A stretch of DNA of 64,000 nucleotides from Mycolicibacterium rhodesiae NBB3 (GCF_000230895.2 NC_016604.1:3906001-3970000); one strand, 5' to 3'; positions 7,439-16,434 are shown, counted from the first letter of the stretch. Made by a program: numbers and translations. Notes: a model not told the origin generated them from the letters alone.

Positions 7439-9234
7439 CCGCCGCAACGTTCGACCACACCGTGGATGTCCTCGTCGTCGGCTCCGGCGGCGGCGGGATG
7501 ACCGCGGCGCTGGCCGCCGAGGCATTCGGCCTCGACACGCTCATCGTGGAGAAGTCACCACAGTTCGGCGGCTCCACCGCATTGTCGGGCGGCGGAATCT
7601 GGGTGCCGGGTGCGCCGTCGCAGCGCGACGCCGGTTATGTCCCCGACCCGGACGGCGTGTTCGAGTACCTGCAGCGGATCACCGGGGGACTGGTGAGCGA
7701 CGCACGGCTCCGTCAGTATGTCGACACTGCGCCGGAGATGATGGCGTTCCTCCAGAAGCGCAGCCGGTGGTTCGAATTCGTCTGGAAGCCGGGCTACGCC
7801 GATTACTACCCCGAGTTGCCCGGCGGCTCGGAATTGGGCAGCACCATCAACGTGCCCGCCATCGACCTGCGTGCGCTCGGCGACGAGGAGCAGAACCTGC
7901 TGCGGCCACTGGCGCTCGCGCCCGCGGGAATCTGGTTCGCGCCCAAAGATCTTCGGCTGTTCTATCAGGTCCGCCAAAATTGGCGCGGTAAGGCTGTACT
8001 GGTCAAACTCATCTGGCGGATGTTCCGGGCACGCGTGTTCGGTGACCGGATGGCCGCGATCGGCCAGTCACTCGCGGCCAGGATGCGGCTGGCGCTCAAA
8101 GAGCGCGACATCCCGCTGTGGCTGAGTTCTCCGATGACCGAATTGATCACCGATGTCGACGGAACCGTGACCGGTGCGGTGGTCGAACGCGACGGTCGCC
8201 AGTATCGCATCGCGGCGCGGCGCGGCGTCATCCTCGCCGCCGGTGGGTTCGACCACGACATGGAGTGGCGCAGACAGCATCTGCCCGTACTCGACAGGGT
8301 CCGACATCTCGCCTCCGGCGAAGGTGACTGGAGCTTCGGCAATCCCGCCTCGATGGGCGACGGCATCCGGGCGGGGGAGAAGGTCGGCGGGTCGACGGAT
8401 CTGCTGGATGAGGCGTGGTGGTTCCCGGCCATGTGCTGGCCCGACGGCAGGCTGCAGTTCATGCTGAACGAGCGCATGATGCCCTCGCAGTTCGTCGTCA
8501 ACGGTGAGGGTAAGCGGTTCATCAACGAGGCGGCGCCCTACATGGACTTCGCGCACGCAATGATCGAAGGCCAGAACTCCGGCGTAACGCACATCCCATG
8601 CTGGCTCGTCACCGACATCCGCTCGTTCCACCGCTACGTCGTCGGTGGACACCTGCCGATCCCGAAGGTGCCGTTCGCGCCGGTGCCGACCGGGTGGAAG
8701 GTGCCCAAGGCGTGGTTGGAGTCCGGAATCGTGGTGGAAGCCAACAGCTTCGAGGAGCTGGCCACCAAGATCGGCGCTCCGCCCGCACAGCTTCGTGCAA
8801 CCGCCGACCGTTTCAACGAACTGGCGCGCAAGGGCCACGATGACGACTTCAACCGCGGCGATTCCGCCTACGACAACTACTACGGCGACCCGACGCTGCC
8901 CAATCCCAATCTGTATCCGCTGCAGAAGCCGCCGTACTACGCGTTCCAGATCATCCTCGGAGATCTCGGTACGTCGGGTGGGCTGCGTACCGACGAACAC
9001 GCCCGCGTGCTCCGCTCCGATGAAAGCTTCGTGAAGGGTTTGTACGCGGTCGGCAACACGTCGGCCGCCGTGATGGGACGCAGTTACGCGGGTGCGGGCG
9101 CCACCATCGGACCGGCCATGACCTTCGGCTACATAGCGGCAAAACACATAGCAGACCAGTCGCCCGACTCAGCTGTGGATGCGGGCACGCAGACAGATTC
9201 GACACTTAGTTCAGATCGAAAGGTAACGAAATGA
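7435..9234 (+). CDS. FAD-dependent KstD-like dehydrogenase
   Basis: About 599 residues. The FAD motif GSGGGG is near residue 15, a GG-ST-SGGG segment follows at about 45, and the C-terminal SYAGAGATIGPAMTFGY segment holds the Tyr-x-x-x-Gly pair of KstD enzymes (Tyr near 551). It is about 65 residues longer than the other KstD-like protein at 1473-3077, mostly in the middle. The GTG at 7435 overlaps the MhpB stop as GTGA; an in-frame GTG at 7426 is an alternative. In a ring-cleavage operon, such an enzyme could desaturate a cyclic ketone towards a phenol, supplying the hydroxylase. That link is inference. Confidence 0.84.
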   Translation: MTAATFDHTVDVLVVGSGGGGMTAALAAEAFGLDTLIVEKSPQFGGSTALSGGGIWVPGAPSQRDAGYVPDPDGVFEYLQRITGGLVSDARLRQYVDTAPEMMAFLQKRSRWFEFVWKPGYADYYPELPGGSELGSTINVPAIDLRALGDEEQNLLRPLALAPAGIWFAPKDLRLFYQVRQNWRGKAVLVKLIWRMFRARVFGDRMAAIGQSLAARMRLALKERDIPLWLSSPMTELITDVDGTVTGAVVERDGRQYRIAARRGVILAAGGFDHDMEWRRQHLPVLDRVRHLASGEGDWSFGNPASMGDGIRAGEKVGGSTDLLDEAWWFPAMCWPDGRLQFMLNERMMPSQFVVNGEGKRFINEAAPYMDFAHAMIEGQNSGVTHIPCWLVTDIRSFHRYVVGGHLPIPKVPFAPVPTGWKVPKAWLESGIVVEANSFEELATKIGAPPAQLRATADRFNELARKGHDDDFNRGDSAYDNYYGDPTLPNPNLYPLQKPPYYAFQIILGDLGTSGGLRTDEHARVLRSDESFVKGLYAVGNTSAAVMGRSYAGAGATIGPAMTFGYIAAKHIADQSPDSAVDAGTQTDSTLSSDRKVTK

Positions 9235-10568
9235 AGATCTCGCTGTTCTATGAGTTTCCGCTGCCGCGGCCGTGGAGTGACGATGACGAGCACAAGCTCT
9301 TCCAGGATGGCCTCGATGAGGTCGAGGCCGCCGACAAGGCCGGCTTCTCGACGGTGTGGCTGACCGAACACCACTTCCTCGAGGAGTACTGCCACTCGAC
9401 CGCACCCGAGATCTTTTTGTCGGCGGCGAGTCAGCGCACCAAAGACATCCGGCTCGGCTTCGGCATCATGCACCTGCCGCCGGCTGTGAATCACCCCGCT
9501 CGTGTCGCCGAGCGGGTCTCCACGCTCGACCTGCTGTCCAACGGCCGGGTGGAGTTCGGCACGGGCGAATCGTCCTCGGTGGGCGAGCTCGGCGGGTTCG
9601 GTATCGATCCCGCCGACAAGCGCGCGATGTGGGAGGAGGCGCTCGAGGTCTCGATCCGCTGTATGACCGAGGAGCCGTTCACCGGCTTCAAGGGCCAGCA
9701 CATCGAGATGCCGCCGCGCAACGTCGTCCCCAAGCCGTTGCAGAAACCCCATCCGCCGGTGTGGGTGGCCTGCACCCGGCCCGCCTCGGTGTCGATGGCC
9801 GCGCAAAAGGGCCTCGGCGCACTGAGTTTCGCCTACACCGGGCCCGGGCCGCTGACCGAACGGGTCAACGGCTACTACAAGGAGTTCGAAGAGAGTGCCG
9901 TCCCGGTCACGCCGCAGATGAATCCCAACATCCTGGCCATCGGCGGCGACCTTTCGATGATGGTGGCCAAGACTGACGAGCAGGCCATCGAGCGGCTCGG
10001 CAAGGGCGGCGGGTTCTTCGCGTTCGGGATCATGCACTACTACATGACCGGCATGCACACGCCGGGCCGCACCGGGGTCTGGGAGCGTCATCTCGAGGAG
10101 ATCGAGAAGGATCCCAGCATCGTGTACGGCCCGGACCGCGGGCCCATCGGGAGCCCCGACACGGTGCGAGAGTTCCTGCGCGGCTATGAGGAAAGCGGTG
10201 TCGACGAGCTGATCCTGCTCCTCACGCCGCGCCGGCACGAGGAGACGATGGAGTCCATCGAGCTGATGGGCAAAGAGGTCCTGCCCGAGTTCATCGAGCG
10301 CGACGAGAAGGCGAGGGCCGAGAAGGCCAAGCGACTCGCGCCGGTCCTCGACAAGGCCGAGGCGCGCCGGCCGAAGTCCAATGCTCCGCTGTTCGACGAG
10401 ACCTACGCCTTCGGCGGTCTGCCCACCGGACGCGAGAACTACACCGCCAACGAGGTGTCGCTGGCGATGGACGAGATGAACGCGGGCATCGAGGCCGCGG
10501 CGGCGAAGCTCAAGTCGGGTGAGGGGTGGACGAGCAGGAATCCTTCCGCGGACGCGAGGAGAGAATGA
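9231..10568 (+). CDS. Luciferase-like (LLM) flavin-dependent monooxygenase
   Basis: A 445-residue bacterial-luciferase-fold protein. Features include an N-terminal KISLFYEF strand, LTEHHF, a GFGIMHLPPAVNHPARVAER segment and GTGESS, all typical of LLM enzymes that use FMNH2 or F420. The last 90 or so residues form a charged, probably helical extension beyond the usual core. The start overlaps the upstream stop as ATGA. The same operon encodes an FMN reductase (12420-13010), so the two could form a two-component oxygenase, for example a Baeyer-Villiger-type or hydroxylating enzyme. F420 use cannot be ruled out. Confidence 0.84.
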   Translation: MKISLFYEFPLPRPWSDDDEHKLFQDGLDEVEAADKAGFSTVWLTEHHFLEEYCHSTAPEIFLSAASQRTKDIRLGFGIMHLPPAVNHPARVAERVSTLDLLSNGRVEFGTGESSSVGELGGFGIDPADKRAMWEEALEVSIRCMTEEPFTGFKGQHIEMPPRNVVPKPLQKPHPPVWVACTRPASVSMAAQKGLGALSFAYTGPGPLTERVNGYYKEFEESAVPVTPQMNPNILAIGGDLSMMVAKTDEQAIERLGKGGGFFAFGIMHYYMTGMHTPGRTGVWERHLEEIEKDPSIVYGPDRGPIGSPDTVREFLRGYEESGVDELILLLTPRRHEETMESIELMGKEVLPEFIERDEKARAEKAKRLAPVLDKAEARRPKSNAPLFDETYAFGGLPTGRENYTANEVSLAMDEMNAGIEAAAAKLKSGEGWTSRNPSADARRE

Positions 10569-10591
10569 CCCTGGCCGGCAAGAGTTGATCC

Positions 10592-11410
10592 ATGGGCCGG
10601 ATTGACGAGCGGTGGCGTTACGACGGCCGTCGGGTCGTCGTCACCGGATGTGCGTCGGGCATCGGCGGCGACGTGGCGCGACAGCTCGCCGAACTCGGCG
10701 CCGAGGTGATCGGACTCGATATCCGGGAGCCGGACTTCGACATCGGCGAGTTCATCGCCCTGGATCTCTTCGATCCGGAACGGATCGACACAGCGACGGC
10801 GTCGATCGGCGGCCCGGTCGATGCTCTGTTCAATGTGGCCGGCGTGTCGTCGGGTATCGGTGATCCGCTGCGGGTCGTCACCATCAACTTCCTTGGCACG
10901 CGCCGGTTCACCGAGGCGCTGGTGCCGTCCATGCCGCCCGGGTCGGCCATCGTCTCCGTGTCCTCACTCGCTGCGTCGGCCTATCGGCAGAACGCGCACG
11001 TCACGGCGGGCCTGGTGGATACCGTGACGATGGCCGAGGGACTCGACTGGTGTGCGCGCCATCCCGATGCCGTGGCCGACGGCGGCGGTTACCGGCTGTC
11101 CAAGGAGGCGATCATTCTCTATGGGATGGCCAACGTCGTGGCACTGGGAGCGAAGGGGATTCGGATCAACTGCACCGCGCCAGGTGTCACTGACACACCG
11201 ATTCTGGACCAGTTGCGTTCGGCGTATGGCCAGGAATTCCTGGACTCGTTCCGGACGCCGCTCGGCCGCGCTGCCACACCCGACGAGCAGGCCAGCGTCC
11301 TGGTCTTCCTGAACAGCAAGGCGGCCAGTTACATCACCGGACAGGTGATCTGGGTGGACGGTGGCACGATCGGAGAGACGGATCTCGCAGCCGAGGTGAC
11401 CCGACGATGA
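10592..11410 (+). CDS. SDR oxidoreductase, 3-alpha-hydroxysteroid dehydrogenase-like
   Basis: A 272-residue short-chain dehydrogenase. The cofactor motif TGCASGIG is at residues 18-25, followed by an acidic LDIREP stretch that favours NAD(H). The catalytic residues are Ser124/125, Tyr167 and Lys171 (YRLSK). The TGCASGIG, GLDIR and long insert before the active-site Tyr resemble the 3-alpha-hydroxysteroid dehydrogenase/carbonyl reductase group. It would interconvert a ring alcohol and ketone. It lies between the luciferase-like and cyclase-family genes in one transcription unit. The steroid label is by family resemblance only. Confidence 0.83.
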   Translation: MGRIDERWRYDGRRVVVTGCASGIGGDVARQLAELGAEVIGLDIREPDFDIGEFIALDLFDPERIDTATASIGGPVDALFNVAGVSSGIGDPLRVVTINFLGTRRFTEALVPSMPPGSAIVSVSSLAASAYRQNAHVTAGLVDTVTMAEGLDWCARHPDAVADGGGYRLSKEAIILYGMANVVALGAKGIRINCTAPGVTDTPILDQLRSAYGQEFLDSFRTPLGRAATPDEQASVLVFLNSKAASYITGQVIWVDGGTIGETDLAAEVTRR

Positions 11411-11420
11411 GAGGCACGCT

Positions 11421-12410
11421 ATGGCCGACATGACCGATTTCCGCCGAGTCTCAGACGATGTGAGGAACTGGGGTCGGTGGGGTGAGGGCGACGAGCTCGG
11501 CACCCTCAACTTCATCACGACCGAGAAGGTGCAGCAGGCCGCCGGTCTCGTGAAGCACGGCAAGGTCTTTCCGCTCGGCGTCGACTTCGGCTCGTCCGGA
11601 CCCCAGGGCGCATTTCATTTTCGGCAGAACCCGCTGCACGTGATGACGATCGACGGAGGCGACGCGAGCACGCTAGCCGAATACGGTCCGTCGTGGCTGA
11701 AGAACCCGGCTGCGACCCAGCTCAGCGAGTACTGGACCTCGGGCCCGATGCGGTTCAACGACGATGTCATCATCATGCCGCTGCAAGCCGCCACGCAGTG
11801 GGACGCTCTGTCGCACGTCTACTACGAGGACAAGCTGTACAACGGCTTTCCCGCCGATTCGGTCACCAGCCTCGGCGCCTATCACTGCGGCATCGACAAG
11901 GTGGACGTGAAAGGCATCACGTCGCGCGGGGTGCTTCTCGACATCGTGCGGCTGCGCGGTGTGCAGACCTTCTGCGAACTCGGGGACCCGATCACGCCGG
12001 CCGAACTCGACGAGGCGGCGCGACGGCAGGGCGTGGCCGTCGAACGCGGCGACATCGTGCTGGTGCGCACCGGGTGGTGGGCGCGCTTTCTAGAGACCGG
12101 TAACGGCGCAGAACCCGGTGCGGGACTTGACTGGACGTGCGCGTCGTGGCTGCACGACCACGAGGTCGCCGCGGTCGCCGCGGACAACCTCATGGTGGAG
12201 AACCCGATGCCCGGCGTCGACGGCGTATTCCTGCCCATGCACATGCTGTGCCTGCGAGATATGGGCCTGATGCTCGGCGAGTACTGGGATCTGAACGCGC
12301 TGGCGACCGATTGTGCCGCCGACGGTGTGTACGAATTCCAGCTCATCGCGCCGCCACTGCGGGTGACCGGCGGGGTCGGATCACCTGTCAATCCGATTGC
12401 CATCAAATAG
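11421..12410 (+). CDS. Cyclase-family (kynurenine formamidase-like) hydrolase
   Basis: A 329-residue protein of the cyclase/kynurenine-formamidase fold. The usual metal motif HxGTHxDxxxH appears as QAATQWDALSH at residues 122-132: Asp128 and His132 are kept, while the first two His positions are Gln. The same TQWDAL signature occurs in an actinobacterial branch whose substrates are unknown. GAGAGG lies 7 nt before the ATG. In a ring-cleavage operon it could open a lactone or hydrolyse a cyclic beta-diketone, but this is inference. Confidence 0.8.
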   Translation: MADMTDFRRVSDDVRNWGRWGEGDELGTLNFITTEKVQQAAGLVKHGKVFPLGVDFGSSGPQGAFHFRQNPLHVMTIDGGDASTLAEYGPSWLKNPAATQLSEYWTSGPMRFNDDVIIMPLQAATQWDALSHVYYEDKLYNGFPADSVTSLGAYHCGIDKVDVKGITSRGVLLDIVRLRGVQTFCELGDPITPAELDEAARRQGVAVERGDIVLVRTGWWARFLETGNGAEPGAGLDWTCASWLHDHEVAAVAADNLMVENPMPGVDGVFLPMHMLCLRDMGLMLGEYWDLNALATDCAADGVYEFQLIAPPLRVTGGVGSPVNPIAIK

Positions 12411-12419
12411 GTAGGGGTC

Positions 12420-13010
12420 ATGACCGTAAGCACAACCACCGGCGGTGCTCCGCTGGTCGTCGGACTCGGCGGAACGTTGCGTGCCAACTCATCGACCGAG
12501 CGTGCGCTGCGCTACTGCCTGGAGTCGGTCGAACGGCAGGGCGGGCGCACCCGGTTCTTCAGCGGACCGGACCTCGATCTGCCGATGTACGCCCCGCACG
12601 AACTCGAACGCACCCCAGGGGCACTGGAGTTGGTCAAGGCGCTGCGCGACGCGGATGCCGTCGTCGTCGGTTCGCCGGGCTACCACGGCGCGATCTCCGG
12701 TTTGGTCAAGAACGCACTCGATTACATCGAGGATCTCCGCGAGGATCCGCGGGTGTATCTCGACAACACCCCGTGGGGATGCATCAGTTGCGCATACGGG
12801 TGGCAGGCGGCCGTAGGGACGCTCGGACAGCTGCGTTCCATCGGACATGCGCTGCGGGCCTGGCCGACTCCACTCGGTGTCGCCATCAACTCCGCCGACA
12901 AGATCTGGGATGCCGACGGCACTTTGACCGACGCCGCGGTGTGCAATCAGCTCGACATGCTGGCCTCGCAGGTGCTCACCTTCGCCAGGGCCGCCTGGGA
13001 AACCGCGTGA
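12420..13010 (+). CDS. NAD(P)H-dependent FMN reductase
   Basis: A 196-residue flavodoxin-like protein. The N-terminal GGTLRANSSTERAL phosphate-binding loop and the GSPGYHGAISGLVKNALDY segment near residue 83 are hallmarks of the NADPH:FMN reductase family. It makes reduced FMN for a partner oxygenase or reduces quinones. The operon contains a luciferase-like oxygenase (9231-10568) as a likely partner. GTAGGGG serves as ribosome-binding site, and the stop overlaps the next start (GTGA). Confidence 0.85.
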   Translation: MTVSTTTGGAPLVVGLGGTLRANSSTERALRYCLESVERQGGRTRFFSGPDLDLPMYAPHELERTPGALELVKALRDADAVVVGSPGYHGAISGLVKNALDYIEDLREDPRVYLDNTPWGCISCAYGWQAAVGTLGQLRSIGHALRAWPTPLGVAINSADKIWDADGTLTDAAVCNQLDMLASQVLTFARAAWETA

Positions 13011-13846
13011 ACGCAGCGCGGAAGACCATCCTGGTCGACGGTCTCGTCACCGGTTATCTCGAAGCAGGACAGGGCGATCCGGTCGTCTTGCTGCACGGTG
13101 GTGAATTCGGCGTCAACGCCGAGATCGCCTGGGAGAACAACATCGAAGCGCTCGCGCAACGGCATCGGGTACTGGCCTTGGAGATGCTCGGCTTCGGTGA
13201 GTCGGCGAAAGTCATCGACTTCAATGACGGCAGGGGTATGCGGATTCGGCACATCGCGCGGTTCTGTGCGGCCGTCGGTGTCGAATCGGCGCATTTCGTC
13301 GGCAACTCGATGGGGGCGGTCAATCTGTTCGTCGACGCCACCTCGGAGTCGCCGCTACTCCCCGCGCGGAGCATGGTGATGATCTGCGGTGGCGGCGAGA
13401 TCCAGCGCAACGAGCATTCTGCTGCCCTGTACGACTATGACGCCACCGTCGAGGGGATGCGCCGAATCGTCGAGGCTCTGTTCTTCGACCCCTCGTACCT
13501 ACGCGACGAGTCCTACGTGCAGCGTCGATACGACTCCAGCATCGCCCCGGGCGCATGGGAAGCATTGGCAGCCGCGAGGTTTCGCAGGCCCGGGCTCGAA
13601 CCGCCCGCCCTGCCGTCGAGTGCGAGACCTTATGACCGCATCGCCGTGCCGACACTGGTCGTCGAGGGTGGGGCCGACAAACTGCTGCCGCGGGGCTGGG
13701 CGGCGGAGATCGCCGCGCAGATCGCCTCGGGGCGTTCGGCGGTCGTTGCCGAGGCCGGACACTGCCCGCAGATCGAACAACCTGCGGCCGTCAACGATCT
13801 GCTACTTGCATTTCTGGCCGAGCACCGCGAAGGAGCGACGACATGA
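13007..13846 (+). CDS. Alpha/beta hydrolase, second MhpC-like hydrolase of the operon
   Basis: A 279-residue protein with HGGEFG near 30-35, nucleophile Ser101 in GNSMG, a GGADKL acid segment and an AGHCPQ histidine near the C-terminus. It belongs to the C-C hydrolase/haloperoxidase-like branch. The GTG start overlaps the FMN reductase stop. A longer frame upstream is open but overlaps the reductase and cyclase genes, so it is rejected. It shares a layout with the hydrolase at 3988-4869 but is clearly diverged, implying a different substrate within the same pathway. Confidence 0.83.
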   Translation: MNAARKTILVDGLVTGYLEAGQGDPVVLLHGGEFGVNAEIAWENNIEALAQRHRVLALEMLGFGESAKVIDFNDGRGMRIRHIARFCAAVGVESAHFVGNSMGAVNLFVDATSESPLLPARSMVMICGGGEIQRNEHSAALYDYDATVEGMRRIVEALFFDPSYLRDESYVQRRYDSSIAPGAWEALAAARFRRPGLEPPALPSSARPYDRIAVPTLVVEGGADKLLPRGWAAEIAAQIASGRSAVVAEAGHCPQIEQPAAVNDLLLAFLAEHREGATT

Positions 13847-14655
13847 CAGACGAACTGGCGGGCAAGGTCGCGATTGTCACCGGAGGCGCGTCGGGCCTCG
13901 GAGAAGGCCTCGCACGCAGGTTCGCCGCCGAGGGCGCCAAGGTGCTGATCGCTGACGTCGACAGCGACAGCGGCACGGCGCTCGCGGCGGACATCGGCGC
14001 CAACGCGCTCTTTGTCGAAGCCGACGTGTCCGACGTCGACCGGGTCAGTGGCCTCGTATCGACAGCGGTGGACCGGTTCGGCGGCCTGCACGTCATGGTC
14101 AACAACGCAGGAGTGTCGGGCACGATGCACCGGCGCTTCCTCGATGATGACCTCGCCGACTTCCACAAGGTGATGGCGGTCAACGTACTTGCGGTCATGG
14201 CGGGTACGCGCGATGCCGCCCGGCACATGTCACAACACGGCGGTGGCTCGATCATCAATCTGACATCGATCGGCGGCATCCAGGCCGGCGGTGGAGTGAT
14301 GACCTATCGCGCATCGAAGGCCGCTGTCATCCAGTTCACCAAGTGCGCGGCAATCGAATTGGCACACTATGAGATTCGGGTCAATGCGATCGCGCCCGGC
14401 AACATCCGCACAGCGATTGTCAGCAAGTCCGCCGCAGGGGCGGACCGCGAGAAGCTCGAGGAGTTCGAGGCCAAGATCCGCGAGCAGATGCGCAACGACC
14501 GCCCGCTCAAGCGTGAAGGCACCGTGGAGGATGTCGCCGAAGCCGCGCTGTACTTCGCCACCGACCGCTCGCGCTACGTCACCGGCACGGTGCTTCCCAT
14601 CGACGGCGGCACATCGGCGGGCAAGGTGACGGTGCGCAAGCCCAAGAACGACTAG
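13843..14655 (+). CDS. SDR-family oxidoreductase
   Basis: A 270-residue classical short-chain dehydrogenase with TGGASGLG at 13-20, NNAG at 87-90, Ser142, Tyr155 and Lys159 (YRASK), and the C-terminal IDGG. An Asp after the second strand (ADVD) suggests NAD(H). It is the last gene of the ring-cleavage operon and overlaps the hydrolase by ATGA. Its likely job is oxidation of an alcohol in the same pathway. The 92-bp gap after it, facing a convergent gene, shows no convincing terminator. Confidence 0.85.
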   Translation: MTDELAGKVAIVTGGASGLGEGLARRFAAEGAKVLIADVDSDSGTALAADIGANALFVEADVSDVDRVSGLVSTAVDRFGGLHVMVNNAGVSGTMHRRFLDDDLADFHKVMAVNVLAVMAGTRDAARHMSQHGGGSIINLTSIGGIQAGGGVMTYRASKAAVIQFTKCAAIELAHYEIRVNAIAPGNIRTAIVSKSAAGADREKLEEFEAKIREQMRNDRPLKREGTVEDVAEAALYFATDRSRYVTGTVLPIDGGTSAGKVTVRKPKND

Positions 14656-14747
14656 GTCGGCGAGTCGTGCATCCGTGACCGAACCATGAGTCAGTCCGGG
14701 CCTACCGCGCTCGCGACCACCGCCACGTCCACAAATGTGAACACGCA

Positions 14748-15482
14748 CTAGCTGCCTTCGTCCGCCCGGTCGACATGCTGACGCACCAGCCGTGGATAGC
14801 GGCCGCGATCGGGACGGAAGATGTCGTGCGGCGAGTCTGGAAACTCAATCAGTTGTGCATGGGGGAACAGCTTGCGGTAGCGCGACCACTGTTCCTCGCC
14901 GACGAGAAACTTCTCGCCGCTACGCACCGCGAGCAGCGGAAGTCGCTGCCGCGCAAGGCGGCCCCACATCGACCGCTGCTGTGCGGCCTGAAACGTCTTG
15001 TCGGCGGCCGCTTCATCCAACCGTTCGCTCACCGGAGTTCCGCGCCAACGACCGGCAAGCAGGCGGCGCGACATCTCGGGCGTCAACACCTTCTCCTCGG
15101 GTACGTAGTCCCCGATCGCTACCGACCGGACCCGCTCGAAGTTCGCGAGCGCCCATGTCAGTGCATAGGTCGTGCCACGGGAGAACGTCACGATGTGGAC
15201 CGGTCCGTCAGTGATGGTGTCGACCACGGCGCCGATGTCGGTGCTCAATGTCGCAGCGTCATAACCGGTCGCCGGAGCGCTGCTTCGGCCGTGGCCCCGC
15301 AGCTCGATGACGACGGTCCTGCGGCCGAACAACGGAAGGACTTCGGTGTAGTCCTCGGCGATGCACGTCATGCCCGGTACGAACACCACCGGTGCGCCGC
15401 GGTCGTCACCGCCGGAATCGAGATAGTGGATCAGCGCGTCGCCACTGTCGGTGAACTGCGAAACGGTCATCGTCAACGGCAC
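14748..15482 (-). CDS. Alpha/beta hydrolase
   Basis: A 244-residue alpha/beta-hydrolase with VPGMTC near 35, GHGRS at about 62-66, nucleophile Ser in TFSRG near 99 and His in SPHDIF near the C-terminus. GHGRS followed by a diverged nucleophile elbow fits a generic esterase, lactonase or epoxide-hydrolase-type enzyme. It is transcribed towards the ring-cleavage operon and is divergent from a TetR gene, with an imperfect palindrome between, so it may be a TetR target. A second in-frame ATG four codons in is possible. Confidence 0.78.
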   Translation of the reverse strand: MPLTMTVSQFTDSGDALIHYLDSGGDDRGAPVVFVPGMTCIAEDYTEVLPLFGRRTVVIELRGHGRSSAPATGYDAATLSTDIGAVVDTITDGPVHIVTFSRGTTYALTWALANFERVRSVAIGDYVPEEKVLTPEMSRRLLAGRWRGTPVSERLDEAAADKTFQAAQQRSMWGRLARQRLPLLAVRSGEKFLVGEEQWSRYRKLFPHAQLIEFPDSPHDIFRPDRGRYPRLVRQHVDRADEGS

Positions 15483-15538
15483 TCTATGCGCCCGGCGGCC
15501 ATCGGCGAGGAAGGCGTGACCAGGGATCTCCAGCAGCT

Positions 15539-15560
15539 TTAAATCAGTCGCTTGACTTAA
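15539..15560. promoter_or_regulatory. Imperfect TetR-type operator
   Basis: The 22 bp read TTAA-N-TCA-NN-CG-NN-TGA-N-TTAA, with 16 of 22 positions symmetric. It lies 5 bp before the TetR start at 15566 and 56 bp before the divergent hydrolase. Such a position fits autorepression. Only geometry supports this. Confidence 0.5.
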
Positions 15561-15565
15561 TCGGT

Positions 15566-16243
15566 GTGACGCGGTTCACTGATCGAGTGACCACAGCCAG
15601 CAGGACCGTGAGGACTGAGCGGGCCAGCATCACGCGCGAAGCGATCCTGGCCGCAGCCGAGCGGCTGTTCGCCGAACACGGTGTGTACGCGGTATCGAAC
15701 AGGCAGGTCAGTGAGGCCGCCGGGCAGGGAAACAACGCCGCGGTCGGCTACCACTTCGGTACCAAGGCTGACCTCGTGCGCGCGATCGAGCAGAAGCACC
15801 GCGTGCCGATGGAGCGTCTGCTCGCTCGAATGGTGGCCGACATCGGCGACTCGACCGAGTTGCGCGACTGGATCGGATGCATGGTGTTTTCACTCACCGA
15901 ACACCTCGACCAACTCGGAAACCCGACGTGGTACGCGCGGTTCGCCGCTCAGGCGCTGGCCGACCCGGCGTATCAGAAGCTCGTGGTGAAGGATGCGCTC
16001 GCGTCGCCGTCGCTGCTGCTGGTGGTGCAGGGCATCACGCGTTGTCTGCCCGACCTGCCGATGACTGTGGTCACCGAGCGCAACATCATGGTGCGAAATC
16101 TGATGATGCACACCTGTGCCGATTTCGAGCGTGCGTTCGCCGAAGGCGCGGCCATGCCGCGGACGACGTGGAGCTCGGTGGCATCCGGTCTCATCGACGC
16201 GATCGTGGGGCTGTGGCGCGCGCCCATCACGGAGCGGCCGTGA
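15566..16243 (+). CDS. TetR-family transcriptional regulator
   Basis: A 225-residue regulator with an N-terminal helix-turn-helix (about residues 20-68; SITREAILAAAERLFAEHG and VGYHFGTKADLV segments). The C-terminal ligand domain is unremarkable. A later in-frame GTG at 15587 is a possible start. It is the first gene of a unit that continues, by GTGA overlap, into a ferredoxin and a P450, so it probably controls them and itself through the palindrome at 15539-15560. The ligand is unknown. Confidence 0.85.
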   Translation: MTRFTDRVTTASRTVRTERASITREAILAAAERLFAEHGVYAVSNRQVSEAAGQGNNAAVGYHFGTKADLVRAIEQKHRVPMERLLARMVADIGDSTELRDWIGCMVFSLTEHLDQLGNPTWYARFAAQALADPAYQKLVVKDALASPSLLLVVQGITRCLPDLPMTVVTERNIMVRNLMMHTCADFERAFAEGAAMPRTTWSSVASGLIDAIVGLWRAPITERP

Positions 16244-16434
16244 AAGTCACTGTCGATCAGGACAAGTGCGTGTCCTCCGGGATGTGTGTGATGAACGCCG
16301 GTGACGTATTCGACCAGCGCGACGACGACGGCGTTGTGGAGTTGCTGGTCGCTGAACCCGGACCCGAACAAGCCGAAGAAACCCGAAAAGCCGCCGCGGC
16401 GTGCCCAGCCCTGGCCATTCATATCGAGGAATGA
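16240..16434 (+). CDS. [3Fe-4S] ferredoxin, P450 redox partner
   Basis: A 64-residue ferredoxin starting at a GTG that overlaps the TetR stop. Cys10, Cys16 and Cys55 (C-x5-C and a C-terminal CP) with no fourth cluster Cys match actinobacterial [3Fe-4S] ferredoxins that feed electrons to cytochromes P450. The P450 gene starts 35 bp downstream, so it is the obvious partner. The acidic surface is typical. No ferredoxin reductase is encoded nearby. Confidence 0.9.
   Translation: MKVTVDQDKCVSSGMCVMNAGDVFDQRDDDGVVELLVAEPGPEQAEETRKAAAACPALAIHIEE

Noticed and set aside
4873..9234. A canonical steroid-degradation (hsa/ksh) cluster
   Set aside because: No HsaC-type class I dioxygenase, HsaAB or KshB-type gene is seen; the ring-cleavage enzyme is LigB-type. 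Only an analogy is kept.
12137..13006. Long upstream extension of the second hydrolase
   Set aside because: It overlaps the cyclase-family and FMN reductase genes in another frame; the GTGA start at 13007 fits.
14656..14747. Terminator between convergent genes
   Set aside because: Only a short imperfect GTCCACA/TGTGAAC pairing with no T-run; no convincing signal.
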